NCBI RefSeq assembly: GCF_004022485.1
Contig: NZ_CP034951.1
Location: 434,001-498,000 of the forward strand
Direction of reading: 5' to 3'
DNA from: Aequorivita sp. H23M31
GTDB lineage: Bacteria > Bacteroidota > Bacteroidia > Flavobacteriales > Flavobacteriaceae
Length of the DNA: 64,000 nt
Shown: positions 16,883-25,410 of the stretch, one piece after another
Numbering within the stretch: the first letter of the stretch is position 1
Layout: each line of letters opens with the position of its first letter
The notes under the pieces: model-generated
The model's database searches: none
Told to the model about the DNA's origin: nothing
Seen by the model: only the letters and a program-made list of their open reading frames with translations
Made by a program: the position numbers and the translations under genes

Positions 16883-18286
16883 CTATGGTAGTATTGCCAA
16901 AAATTCACCGCTAGTAATCTCGTAAATGCCATTGTGTAATCCGGTAGCATCTACGGCAGTAAAGCTGAAAGTACCTTCTATTATTCGTGTTAAATAATCA
17001 TAACTGGTAATCTCTATCGTCCCGGTTTGCGACACATAAGGAATGGAAACTCCATCAATTGGATAATACGTACCTACAATTTCATTACCTAGAATTACCT
17101 CTTCTCCCATATCAAAAGCACCTTCAGTAATAGTTGCTGGGAAGCTAAGGGTCATTCGTCGGTCTCTATCATTTGTAACAATATTGACGCGCGGATATTG
17201 GTTTACGACTGTCATGGAAATTTCAATAGTTTCGGGAGCATATGGATTTCCATCAATGTTTGCCGTAAATAAATTTTCGGGTTGTGGAACTCCCTCAAAA
17301 TAAACCGTAAAATTACCTTCTTTTACCTTTACCACTCGAGGATCATTTCCAAGGGGATCCTTTCCGGTAAATTGGAAGGTAGCTTTTAAAACCCCATGTA
17401 TCAAATCAAATTCCGTGATAGTAATCTTGCCTGGATTGGAAGTAAGATTCTCTCCTCCTCGATTATCTCTATATAATGCTATAAGTTTTGTACCATCCGA
17501 TAAATTCTCCATATTAAAAGTTCCAACCCCAAGAGCTTTTGGAATATCAATGCGCAGGAACTCGTTTTCCGCATTTAGAGCTTCAATTTTTACCATGTGG
17601 ACATCGGCATTTATAGGCTCTGTTACCGTTATGGATTCTGGAATAAAACCGACGCCGTCAACTTTGGCGAAAAATTCATTTAGAGGAGTATCACCATCTC
17701 CACCGCCCTCATCTTCATCCTCTACTATAGTATAGCTTAATGAAGTGAATGACCCACTAGTAATGTCAATACTTTCCATTACAGGGGCTCCATTACCATC
17801 TAAAATAGGATTTCCTGCATCGTCCATTTTGATTCTAACTCCAACGAATTCAAAAGTTCCTGAAACTTTTTTACGTTCTTCATCCAATAAGGTGATTTCC
17901 AAGGTACCTCTTCCACCCCCATCGATAAGGGAAGCATACGGAAGTGATGTAGGCTTAGTGTCTTTATAAACTCCCCAGTTTTTACTGGTCCCGTCCCAGC
18001 TAATGTCAAAAGTCCCTAAGGCAGCATCTGCTACGGAAAGATTGATTTTTTCACCATTCCCTTTGGTTCCTTTCAATACCAAAGTTCTAGATTCTGAAAG
18101 GGTCGCAAGAGCTAAATCAGCAGTGAATTCCACTCCAGCTACGGTAGCTTTGAATTTACCGGCGGCTGGTCCGTTTGGACCTTGACCCTCAGGAAAGGTT
18201 CCGGTTAAAGGCTCATTTTCACAAGAAATAAACGGGAATGCTAATAACAATAATAGGATTCCTCCAATAAGATATCTGTTCTTCAT
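16883..18286 (-). CDS. Lipoprotein with three tandem beta-domain repeats (DUF6252-like)
   Basis: This 467-residue protein, from the ATG at 18286, has a lipoprotein signal (LAFPFISC). The mature chain consists of three related units of about 130 residues starting near FKATVAGVEF, FFAKVDGVGF and FTANIDGNPY. Each ends with a version of GTFxFxxxD...ITSGxF (SGTFEFVG/ITSGSF, KATFQFTG/VKEGNF, EGTFSFTA/ITSGEF). The layout matches DUF6252-type domains of Bacteroidetes lipoproteins. It is probably exposed on the outer membrane; the function is unknown. The Glu/Asp/Gly-rich linker EDEDEGGGDGD separates units 1 and 2. Confidence 0.8.
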   Translation of the reverse strand: MKNRYLIGGILLLLLAFPFISCENEPLTGTFPEGQGPNGPAAGKFKATVAGVEFTADLALATLSESRTLVLKGTKGNGEKINLSVADAALGTFDISWDGTSKNWGVYKDTKPTSLPYASLIDGGGRGTLEITLLDEERKKVSGTFEFVGVRIKMDDAGNPILDGNGAPVMESIDITSGSFTSLSYTIVEDEDEGGGDGDTPLNEFFAKVDGVGFIPESITVTEPINADVHMVKIEALNAENEFLRIDIPKALGVGTFNMENLSDGTKLIALYRDNRGGENLTSNPGKITITEFDLIHGVLKATFQFTGKDPLGNDPRVVKVKEGNFTVYFEGVPQPENLFTANIDGNPYAPETIEISMTVVNQYPRVNIVTNDRDRRMTLSFPATITEGAFDMGEEVILGNEIVGTYYPIDGVSIPYVSQTGTIEITSYDYLTRIIEGTFSFTAVDATGLHNGIYEITSGEFLAILP

Positions 18287-18334
18287 CAATAAGTAGTTTG
18301 GTAGGTAATAAACGCAAACTTAACAAAAAATTGT

Positions 18335-19654
18335 TTAAATGGTTTTATTTCTTGGTACTCTTAATAGTAAAAATAATCCGGAAATAAAAAATACAACCAA
18401 GAACAAAATTGAATTTCGCATACTACCAGTAATCTGGTCAATAAATCCGTACAAAAGCATTCCTATTACTATTCCTATTTTTTCGGCAACATCATAAAAG
18501 CTAAAATAGGAAGTTGTATCCTTTGTGGGCGGTAGAAATTTGGAATAAGTGGAACGGGAAAGCGACTGGATTCCTCCCATAACCATCCCTACCACGCCGG
18601 CAGTAATATAAAACTGAAGAGGTGTCCTAATAAAATAGGCTACAATACATATAAAGACCCAAACCAAATTTATAACCACAAGTACGGGAATATTTCCAAA
18701 TTTTCTCGAAGCCAATGATGTCATTTCTGCTCCCAATACAGCGACCAATTGGATTATCAAAATACTTGAAATTAAACCCATCGTTTTTTCTCCGCTTCCG
18801 CCCCAACTAATTTCCTGTTCTCCAAAATATGTCGCCACCAATAGAACGGTTTGCACAGCCATACTGTACACAAAAAAAGCTGTTAGATATCTCTTAAGTT
18901 GAAGATTGGCAGAAAGTGATGCATAAACTCGTTTCAGTTCATGAAATCCGTTAAGAAGTATTTTCGTTGTCACCTTCTTATCCGATCTGTTTCCTTTCGG
19001 AAGAAAATAGAAAGTATATTGACTGAAAATAATCCACCAAAGCCCAACACTTACAAAAGACCATTTCATTGCGTTCATACTTGCCTGCTCCCCTTTACCC
19101 AATCCAAAAAAATTTGGGTTCATAACCATTCCAAGATTCAAAAGCAATAAAATAACACTTCCGATATATCCTAGAGAAAAGCCGTGTCCGCTTATTTTAT
19201 CCTGTTGTTCGGGATAGGCGACGTCAGGCAAATAGGAATTATAAAAGACCAAACTTCCCCAAAAGCCGATAAGTCCAAAGAAATAAAATAGTAAGCTCAA
19301 CAATATGTTTTCAAGACTGAAAAAATATAGCCCAATACAAGAAAGTGCACCGAGATAACAAAAAAATTTCATAAACTTCTTTTTGTTCCCAACATAATCT
19401 GCGATTCCAGATAATAAAGGCGAAATAAGAGCCACCAATAAAAAGGCCGCTGCTGTGGTATAACTGATTAAAGGAGTACTGCGAATATGGCCGCCAAAAA
19501 CGTATATGGTTTCTATATTGGCCATTTTAAAAAGACTTTGGTAATATATGGGGAAAATGGCCGATGCTATAACTAAGCTATATACGGAATTTGCCCAATC
19601 ATAGAATGCCCACGCAAATAATAATTTTTTACTTCCTTTAGGTAAAGTGGGCAT
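18335..19654 (-). CDS. MFS transporter, UMF1 family
   Basis: This 439-residue protein has about 11-12 hydrophobic helices. It opens with LFAWAFYDWANSVYSLVIAS, the signature of the UMF1 family, and has GIADYVGNKKKFMKFF in the loop between helices 2 and 3. The family is found in bacteria and as the vacuolar Atg22-like transporter of fungi. The substrate is unknown. It is a single gene downstream of the M48 lipoprotein terminator. Confidence 0.88.
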   Translation of the reverse strand: MPTLPKGSKKLLFAWAFYDWANSVYSLVIASAIFPIYYQSLFKMANIETIYVFGGHIRSTPLISYTTAAAFLLVALISPLLSGIADYVGNKKKFMKFFCYLGALSCIGLYFFSLENILLSLLFYFFGLIGFWGSLVFYNSYLPDVAYPEQQDKISGHGFSLGYIGSVILLLLNLGMVMNPNFFGLGKGEQASMNAMKWSFVSVGLWWIIFSQYTFYFLPKGNRSDKKVTTKILLNGFHELKRVYASLSANLQLKRYLTAFFVYSMAVQTVLLVATYFGEQEISWGGSGEKTMGLISSILIIQLVAVLGAEMTSLASRKFGNIPVLVVINLVWVFICIVAYFIRTPLQFYITAGVVGMVMGGIQSLSRSTYSKFLPPTKDTTSYFSFYDVAEKIGIVIGMLLYGFIDQITGSMRNSILFLVVFFISGLFLLLRVPRNKTI

Positions 19655-19691
19655 CTTGGCTTCTGTAGATTTTGAATGCTAAACTAATAAA

Positions 19692-19714
19692 AAATCCCGC
19701 GAATTGCGGGATTT
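19692..19714 (-). terminator. Intrinsic terminator of the M48 lipoprotein gene
   Basis: AAATCCCGC and GCGGGATTT form a perfect 9-bp stem with a 5-nt loop. On the minus strand it is followed by TTTTTATTAG. Confidence 0.8.
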
Positions 19715-19785
19715 AAAATAGCTTATATCTTCTATTTCATTATTTTCATATACGTCAGCCTCAATTTTACAAATAGGGCAATACA

Positions 19786-20604
19786 CTACATTTTAAAAGT
19801 AGTTACCCCAAATTTTTTGGCTTCCGCTTTTGCTGCTGGAGCCCAAGATCTTATATTTCGGATCCTAGTACTGCTAGCTGGGTGCGTACTTAAAAACTCT
19901 GGGGGAGTTCCTTTTTCCCTAGCCTGCATCCTTTCCCAGAGACCAACAGCAGCCATCGGATCATAACCCGCAATCGCCATTAAAGTAAGACCTATTTTAT
20001 CTGCCTCAGATTCGTGACTTCTGCTAAAGGGAAGCATTACCCCAACGTTGGTGGTTATACCATAGGCGGAATCAAATATATTTTGATATTTTGGATTGTT
20101 GGCAAGGGCTAAATCTCCCGCCACGGCTCCCAACTCTTGTAATTGTGCCGCACTCATTCGTTGTTGTCCATGATTAGCAAGTGCGTGGGCTACCTCGTGG
20201 CCCATAACCGCTGCGAGTCCGGCGGCATCCTGGGTTATTGGTAATATTCCACTATAAACAACTATTTTCCCTCCTGGCATACACCAGGCATTTGCCTCGG
20301 GGCTATCAACAAGGTTGTATTCCCATCTATAGTCCTTTAAGTATTCTCCGTATCCGTGAGCTTTTAAATATTTTTCGGCAGCTGCCGCTATTTGATGCCC
20401 CACTTCGTTTACCATTCGCGCATCAGCAGTATTTTTCTCGACCTTATTTTCGGAAAGAAATTGTTGATATTGTTGAAAAGCCATAGGAAGGATCTGGGAA
20501 TTGGGAACCAGGGCCAAAGTCTTTTCTCCCGTAAAGGGATTGGTAGCACAGCCTACAGCAAATAGAGCCACTGCTAAAAAAGATATACTTAATTTGGTCT
20601 TCAT
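19786..20604 (-). CDS. M48 family metallopeptidase, lipoprotein
   Basis: This 272-residue protein starts MKTKLSISFLAVALFAVGC with lipidated Cys19, followed by ATNPFTGEKTLAL, typical of Bacteroidetes LoiP/YcaL-like M48 lipoproteins. The zinc motif HEVAH is at 136-140 and the third ligand is probably Glu198 in SHESEAD. It would act in the periplasm in quality control of outer membrane proteins. I use the ATG at 20604; the frame extends further upstream but that would bury the signal peptide. Confidence 0.9.
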   Translation of the reverse strand: MKTKLSISFLAVALFAVGCATNPFTGEKTLALVPNSQILPMAFQQYQQFLSENKVEKNTADARMVNEVGHQIAAAAEKYLKAHGYGEYLKDYRWEYNLVDSPEANAWCMPGGKIVVYSGILPITQDAAGLAAVMGHEVAHALANHGQQRMSAAQLQELGAVAGDLALANNPKYQNIFDSAYGITTNVGVMLPFSRSHESEADKIGLTLMAIAGYDPMAAVGLWERMQAREKGTPPEFLSTHPASSTRIRNIRSWAPAAKAEAKKFGVTTFKM

Positions 20605-20820
20605 AATGATAAGTTTTAACTTGTTAAAGCTAGGGATATAATCCACACTCAAATATTAAAGTTTTTTTAAAAATTTTACGATGGTATTTTGGGCAAGGTC
20701 CACAACTTTAATGTTTCCTTAATAGATATATATAGGTAGAGCGTGTAAATTTATCTTTTTACAAAAAGTTGGAATGACTTTTGTAAAATTAAAGAAATAG
20801 AAACTCTAAAATAATAAAAC

Positions 20821-21351
20821 ATGAAAAATATTATCCTCTTTTTAGCACTCTCCTCTACTATCTTACTTACTTCATGTACCGGAGAACAAGGCCCTCCCGG
20901 AGGTTTGGTTTATGCTAATATTTTTGAAACCACAGTTAACAGCTACCAATATGATGCTGTTCATAATGAATTTTACTCTAATACAGTTTCGTTCCCATTT
21001 ACAGTTTACGAAAGTGATGCTGTACTGGTTTATCGCTTATCGGGATCAGACAATGTGGTTAACCCTCCGGCGGATGTTTGGACACAATTGCCACAAAGTA
21101 TTTTTTATAATGATGGTACCGGTGATTTCTTCCAATATAATTTTAATTCCACTTTTTTAAGTGTACAGTTTACTATAGAAGGAAATTTTCCTTTATCCAA
21201 CATTGCAAATGAGGATATTACAAATCAGGTTTTTCGTGTAGCTGTAGTTCCTGCCCAATTCGCAAAAACAAATCCTTCTATGGAAAAATTGCTTGAGGTG
21301 ATGGAAGCTAATGACACTCATGTACAAACAATTGAGAATAATAAACAATGA
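20821..21351 (+). CDS. Lipoprotein with a short collagen-like GEQGPPG segment
   Basis: This 176-residue protein has a lipoprotein signal (ILLTSC, Cys19) followed directly by TGEQGPPGG, a remnant collagen-like triplet run. A beta-rich domain with many aromatic residues follows. I do not recognise a function. Its stop overlaps the start of the first msrB gene in an ATGA, so the two are translationally coupled. That suggests an envelope role connected with oxidative damage, which is inference. Confidence 0.8.
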   Translation: MKNIILFLALSSTILLTSCTGEQGPPGGLVYANIFETTVNSYQYDAVHNEFYSNTVSFPFTVYESDAVLVYRLSGSDNVVNPPADVWTQLPQSIFYNDGTGDFFQYNFNSTFLSVQFTIEGNFPLSNIANEDITNQVFRVAVVPAQFAKTNPSMEKLLEVMEANDTHVQTIENNKQ

Positions 21352-21845
21352 GAAATTTAAGTATAATACTTGTATTAAGTGCTCTTCTGTTCAGTTGCGA
21401 TTCCCCTGCACAGAAAAAGGAAATAGCACAGCAAACAAATTTTAAGGTTACTAAAACAGATGCTGAATGGCAGTCGCAATTATCTCCGATAACATTCAAT
21501 GTTATGCGCAAGGGAGGAACGGAACGTGCTTTCAGTAGTAAATTAAACTATAATTATTCACCCGGCACTTATGTCTGTGCGGCGTGTGGAACTCCTCTTT
21601 ACGAAAGCAACCATAAATTTGATAGTGGTACGGGTTGGCCAAGTTTTGATCGGGTAATTGAAGGCAATGTGGCTTTCTCCACTGAAAAACAAATGGGTTA
21701 TAATCTAACAGAAGAACATTGTGCTAACTGCGGAGGTCATCTCGGACATGTTTTTGATGACGGCCCAAAAGAAACAACTGGCAAAAGACATTGTATAAAT
21801 GGTGTTGCCCTAAATTTTATTCCTAAAGATGAACAAACCAAATAA
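21348..21845 (+). CDS. msrB: Methionine-R-sulfoxide reductase MsrB, lipoprotein form
   Basis: This 165-residue protein has a lipoprotein signal (LSALLFSC, Cys17). It contains the full MsrB domain: zinc cysteine pairs CAAC and CANC, GTGWPSF, and the catalytic Cys149 in GKRHCINGVAL. It reduces methionine-R-sulfoxide, here presumably in periplasmic or outer-membrane proteins. It overlaps the upstream lipoprotein gene by 4 nt and the downstream msrB by 17 nt. Confidence 0.92.
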   Translation: MRNLSIILVLSALLFSCDSPAQKKEIAQQTNFKVTKTDAEWQSQLSPITFNVMRKGGTERAFSSKLNYNYSPGTYVCAACGTPLYESNHKFDSGTGWPSFDRVIEGNVAFSTEKQMGYNLTEEHCANCGGHLGHVFDDGPKETTGKRHCINGVALNFIPKDEQTK

Positions 21846-22242
21846 ATATCCCATTTCCAAATCTGAAGCCGAATGGCGGGAGGAATTGGATGAAAAACGC
21901 TACCACGTTCTGCGTGAAAAAGGTACTGAATACCCCCGAACAGGGGAGTATAATTTACATTTTGAAAATGGTACTTACGTTTGTGGTGCCTGCCACGCCC
22001 CTCTTTTCAAAAGTGATCAAAAGTTTGAAAGTAGCTGTGGATGGCCTTCTTTTGACGATGCGCTTGAAGGTGCGATCGAATTCGTCAATGATACTTCTCA
22101 CGGAATGATACGAACAGAAACGTTGTGCGCCAATTGCGGAAGTCATCTAGGCCATATTTTCAATGACGGACCTACCAAAACGGGACAACGGTATTGTATC
22201 AATTCCCTATCCTTGGATTTTAAAGAAGGAGAGGAAAGTTAA
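21829..22242 (+). CDS. msrB: Methionine-R-sulfoxide reductase MsrB, cytosolic form
   Basis: This 137-residue MsrB lacks a signal peptide. It has zinc pairs CGAC and CANC, SCGWPSF and the catalytic Cys123 in GQRYCINSLSL. It starts inside the end of the first msrB. The pair looks like an old tandem duplication with one copy exported and one kept in the cytosol; the sequences are clearly diverged, so this is not an assembly artefact. Confidence 0.93.
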   Translation: MNKPNKYPISKSEAEWREELDEKRYHVLREKGTEYPRTGEYNLHFENGTYVCGACHAPLFKSDQKFESSCGWPSFDDALEGAIEFVNDTSHGMIRTETLCANCGSHLGHIFNDGPTKTGQRYCINSLSLDFKEGEES

Positions 22243-22282
22243 TACCGAAATATAAAATTTCCTACGGGATAAATCTTGATTA

Positions 22283-22306
22283 AAACCCTGAAAATTCTCA
22301 GGGTTT
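22283..22306 (+). terminator. Intrinsic terminator of the lipoprotein-msrB-msrB operon
   Basis: AAACCCTGA and TCAGGGTTT form a perfect 9-bp stem with a 6-nt loop, followed by CTTT, 41 nt after the second msrB stop. Confidence 0.75.
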
Positions 22307-22478
22307 CTTTATGATAATTAACTCCACCTTTCCAGTTAGTTTATCGATAAATTATGCTTCAAAAACCTTATACATTCGATAACGAGGATATTTGGGAATT
22401 TGTTATTTGTAATTTGGATTTTTTCCTTTTGTATTTCGTAAATTCGTGCCTCAATTGAATTATACATAAAAGTAAGAA

Positions 22479-23855
22479 ATGAGCAAATACGACTTAATAG
22501 TTTTAGGAAGCGGCCCAGGTGGCTACGTTGCCGCCATTAGAGCCTCCCAACTGGGTTTAAAGACCGCCATTATTGAAAAAGAAAATCTTGGTGGAATCTG
22601 TTTAAATTGGGGCTGTATCCCTACAAAAGCACTTTTGAAAAGTGCGCAGGTTTTTGACTATCTAAAACATGCCGACAGTTACGGCCTTACCGTAAATGAA
22701 TTTGATAAGGACTTTGGAAAAGTTATTGAAAGAAGCCGCGGAGTTGCCGATGGAATGAGCAAAGGCGTACAATTTTTAATGAAAAAAAATAAAATCGATA
22801 TCATTGAAGGACTGGGGAAATTAAAACCAGGAAAAAAGGTGGAGGTCGATGGAAAAGAATATTCTGCAGACCACATTATTGTAGCTACAGGTGCCCGTTC
22901 AAGAGAATTACCTAATCTAAAACAAGATGGGAAGAAAGTAATTGGCTATCGCGAAGCTATGACGCTTAAAGAACAACCCAAAAGTATGATTGTAGTAGGT
23001 AGCGGCGCCATTGGAGTTGAATTTGCCCATTTCTATAATTCGATGGGCACAGAAGTTACCATAGTTGAGTTTTTACCAAATCTCGTTCCTCTTGAAGACG
23101 AGGAAGTTTCAAAACAATTTGAACGTTCTTTCAAAAAAGCGGGGATCAAGGTAATGACCAATTCTTCCGTAGAAAAATTGGATACTTCCGGTAAGAATGT
23201 AAAAGCCACCGTAAAGACCAAAAAAGGAGAAGAAATATTAGAAGCTGAAATAGTTCTTTCGGCAGTAGGTATCGCTTCAAATTTAGAAAACATAGGTTTG
23301 GAAGATGTCGGAATTGTTACCGACAAAGGAAAAATCGTCGTAAACGATTTCTATCAAACCAACATTCCAGGTTATTATGCTATTGGCGATATAGTGCACG
23401 GTCCCGCCCTAGCCCACGTGGCTTCTGCGGAAGGAATAACCTGCGTTGAAAAAATTGCTGGGCTTAACGTTGAACCTATCGATTATGGCAATATTCCAGG
23501 ATGTACTTATGCAAGTCCCGAAATAGCGAGTGTAGGGATGACAGAAAAACAAGCTAGGGATGCCGGTTACGAAATTAAAGTCGGGAAATTCCCATTCTCT
23601 GCCAGTGGTAAAGCAAGTGCTGCCGGTACCAAGGATGGTTTTGTAAAAGTAATTTTCGATGCTAAATATGGAGAATGGCTCGGCTGCCATATGATTGGCG
23701 CTGGAGTAACAGATATGATTGCCGAAGCTGTATTGGGAAGAAAACTGGAAACCACAGGTCATGAAGTCCTAAAAACCATTCACCCCCACCCTACAATGAG
23801 CGAAGCCGTGATGGAAGCAGTAGCCGATGCGTATGGGGAAGTAATTCACTTGTAG
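22479..23855 (+). CDS. lpdA: Dihydrolipoyl dehydrogenase (E3)
   Basis: This 458-residue flavoprotein has the FAD motif GSGPGG (10-15), the redox-active disulfide Cys41-Cys46 in GGICLNWGCIPTK, the NAD-binding GSGAIGVEFA, the second FAD motif (AIGDIV) and the C-terminal catalytic HPHPTMSE. It reoxidises dihydrolipoamide in 2-oxoacid dehydrogenase complexes. It is a single gene with its own terminator. A TAAATTCG with an upstream TTG might be its promoter, but the match is imperfect. Confidence 0.96.
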   Translation: MSKYDLIVLGSGPGGYVAAIRASQLGLKTAIIEKENLGGICLNWGCIPTKALLKSAQVFDYLKHADSYGLTVNEFDKDFGKVIERSRGVADGMSKGVQFLMKKNKIDIIEGLGKLKPGKKVEVDGKEYSADHIIVATGARSRELPNLKQDGKKVIGYREAMTLKEQPKSMIVVGSGAIGVEFAHFYNSMGTEVTIVEFLPNLVPLEDEEVSKQFERSFKKAGIKVMTNSSVEKLDTSGKNVKATVKTKKGEEILEAEIVLSAVGIASNLENIGLEDVGIVTDKGKIVVNDFYQTNIPGYYAIGDIVHGPALAHVASAEGITCVEKIAGLNVEPIDYGNIPGCTYASPEIASVGMTEKQARDAGYEIKVGKFPFSASGKASAAGTKDGFVKVIFDAKYGEWLGCHMIGAGVTDMIAEAVLGRKLETTGHEVLKTIHPHPTMSEAVMEAVADAYGEVIHL

Positions 23856-23877
23856 GAATTTTTTAATCCTAAATTCA

Positions 23878-23933
23878 GAATTAGGAATTAGGAATTAGGA
23901 ATTAGGAATTAGGAATTTGGAATTAGGAATTAG
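23878..23933. repeat. Heptamer tandem repeat GGAATTA
   Basis: GGAATTA or one-base variants repeat about eight times with a period of 7 bp, starting shortly after the lpdA stop and ending just before its terminator. If transcribed, it lies in the 3' untranslated region of lpdA. Its sequence is unrelated to the octamer array at 49751. Confidence 0.75.
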
Positions 23934-23941
23934 AGAAATAT

Positions 23942-23972
23942 AAAAAACCGTAACTTGATGTTGCGGTTTTTT
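23942..23972 (+). terminator. Intrinsic terminator of lpdA
   Basis: AAAAAACCGTAA pairs with TTGCGGTTTTTT (one G-T pair) around a 7-nt loop and ends in a T run. Confidence 0.8.
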
Positions 23973-23988
23973 CGTTTAACAGCAATCC

Positions 23989-24027
23989 AATAACCCTTCC
24001 AGAGTTATTAACTCTAGAAGGGTTATT
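23989..24027. repeat. 39-bp near-perfect inverted repeat
   Basis: AATAACCCTTC and GAAGGGTTATT flank an inner AGAGTT/AACTCT palindrome, so that nearly all 39 bases can pair in a hairpin, with one mismatch. No T run follows. It could be a mobile palindromic unit or part of a structured RNA. No gene is present in 23975-24283. Confidence 0.6.
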
Positions 24028-24119
24028 TCGGGGAAAGGTTCTTTAGAATGTCCAAATATTCGTGTTTTTCCATTTGTCGTGGCTACTATTTCCCTTCCGT
24101 AATGTTTTCTTCTAATACA

Positions 24120-24280
24120 AGTCGTGGTTCGTGGTTCCCTAAGTCGTGGTTCTGCCACTACAAATCGTGGCTCCGGGTGCTCTTCAGTCGTGGTTCTGCT
24201 ACCACAAATCGTGGCTCCTAGTGCTCTTCAGTCGTGGTTCCCTAAAGTCGTGGTTCACGTTTCCCCTCAGTCGTGGTTCA
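24120..24280. repeat. GTCGTGGTTC repeat cluster with a 44-bp tandem duplication
   Basis: The word CGTGGTTC or CGTGGCTC occurs about ten times. Two adjacent 44-bp units (24143-24186 and 24187-24230) start GTCGTGGTTCTGC and end GTGCTCTTCA, with about five differences. A third partial unit follows. The cluster lies beyond the end of aroQ. Open frames across it are composition artefacts. Confidence 0.75.
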
Positions 24281-24283
24281 AAA

Positions 24284-24697
24284 TCACAAAAAACTCTGCA
24301 GAGCCAATTCATAACTTTGTAAGCCAAAGCCCACAATTATTCCTTTTGAATAAGGAGCGGTAAAACTTTTATGTCGAAAATCCTCCCTTGAAAAAGTGTT
24401 GGAAATATGAACTTCCACTACAGGAGTTTTTATTGCACGTACGGCATCGGCAATACCTACAGAAGTATGTGTATAGGCAGCAGCATTCAGAATGATACCG
24501 TCAAAATATTTTCCTGCTTCATGTAACTTATCAATCAATTCTCCTTCTATATTTGATTGATAACAAGAAAGATTAACTTTGGGAAATTTTTGCTGCAATT
24601 TCTCCAAGAAATCGGTAAAGGTTTCATCTCCGTAAATATCGTTCTCCCGCATTCCCAATAAATTTAAATTGGGGCCATTTATAATAATTATTTTCAT
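24284..24697 (-). CDS. aroQ: Type II 3-dehydroquinate dehydratase
   Basis: This 137-residue protein shows the type II signature: INGPNLNLLGMRE, the catalytic Tyr22 in DIYG, SNIEGELID, LNAAAYTHTS and EVHISN with the catalytic His. It forms dodecamers and dehydrates 3-dehydroquinate in the shikimate pathway. In many Flavobacteriaceae aroQ is divergent from xerD; here five barrel genes lie between them. Confidence 0.95.
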   Translation of the reverse strand: MKIIIINGPNLNLLGMRENDIYGDETFTDFLEKLQQKFPKVNLSCYQSNIEGELIDKLHEAGKYFDGIILNAAAYTHTSVGIADAVRAIKTPVVEVHISNTFSREDFRHKSFTAPYSKGIIVGFGLQSYELALQSFL

Positions 24698-24730
24698 TGT
24701 ATTTTAATTCTTAAAATTGGAAAACAGCAA

Positions 24731-25294
24731 CTACAGAAAATACCCAACTGAAATTTGAATCCCATTAATCTTGGATTCTTCACCGAGCTCGGGAACTTTG
24801 GAAATATTAATAATCCCAAGATTATATCTGGCTCCCAAAATAATGCCGTTTTTGGTTTGATAAGAAGTGCCTAGGCTAAGAGCCATATCAAAAAGATTAA
24901 AACTATCTCTCACCCCTCCTTCTTTTGTCTTAATATTCAATAGGAATCCAGGGGTCGGTCCTGCATCAATACCCCAACCTTTTATAATATAGTATTTCAT
25001 CAAGAGAGGAAAACGCAAATAGGAGGCTTTTAGATTCCCCTGCTTTTCTACCAGACCAACATCCAAAATCTCCAATGAATATAAGGCTTCAGGTTGGAAT
25101 TCCAATCGATTTTTTACGGGAATCGCCCAAATCCCTCCAAGAAAAAATCCTGGGTTCAACTTGAAATCCTCCGAAGATGACCTGTTATTAAAAGATGATA
25201 GATTTACACCTCCTACAATACCGAAAGTTAGTTCTTTGGTCTGGCTAATGGCAACCGAGGATATTAAAAGTAATAGATAAAATATTTTTTTCAT
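24731..25294 (-). CDS. Outer membrane beta-barrel protein (PorT-like)
   Basis: From the ATG at 25294 the protein is 187 residues: signal peptide MKKIFYLLLLISSVAIS, then TFGIVGGVNLSSF, PEALYSLEIL, LRFPLLMKYY and the last strand GIQISVGYFL. These are the marks of the small Bacteroidetes beta-barrel family (PF13568-like). The family makes 8-10-stranded outer membrane barrels of mostly unknown role. It is the last of five barrel genes on this strand, 33 nt before aroQ. The longer frame to 25363 is rejected because it buries the signal peptide. Confidence 0.85.
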   Translation of the reverse strand: MKKIFYLLLLISSVAISQTKELTFGIVGGVNLSSFNNRSSSEDFKLNPGFFLGGIWAIPVKNRLEFQPEALYSLEILDVGLVEKQGNLKASYLRFPLLMKYYIIKGWGIDAGPTPGFLLNIKTKEGGVRDSFNLFDMALSLGTSYQTKNGIILGARYNLGIINISKVPELGEESKINGIQISVGYFL

Positions 25295-25362
25295 AACTAC
25301 CTGTATATATATAGAAAATTCTTTTTTAAGATTTGAGTAATTCTTAATAACAGCTGTAATCA

Positions 25363-25389
25363 AAAAAGCAGGGATACACCCTGCTTTTT
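25363..25389 (-). terminator. Intrinsic terminator of the 25.4-kb barrel gene
   Basis: AAAAAGCAGGG and CCCTGCTTTTT form a perfect 11-bp stem with a 5-nt loop, 21 nt after the stop of the barrel gene at 25411. Confidence 0.85.
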
Positions 25390-25410
25390 ATTATAGTATG
25401 TAAGATTTTC

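Noticed and set aside
21348-22242. Assembly duplication of msrB
   Set aside because: The two copies differ over most of their length and only one has a signal peptide.
23878-24280. Possible CRISPR array
   Set aside because: Units are adjacent without unique spacers and no cas gene is present.
23976-24363. Small frames across the GTCGTGGTTC repeats on both strands
   Set aside because: They are produced by repeat composition; no start context or family resemblance.
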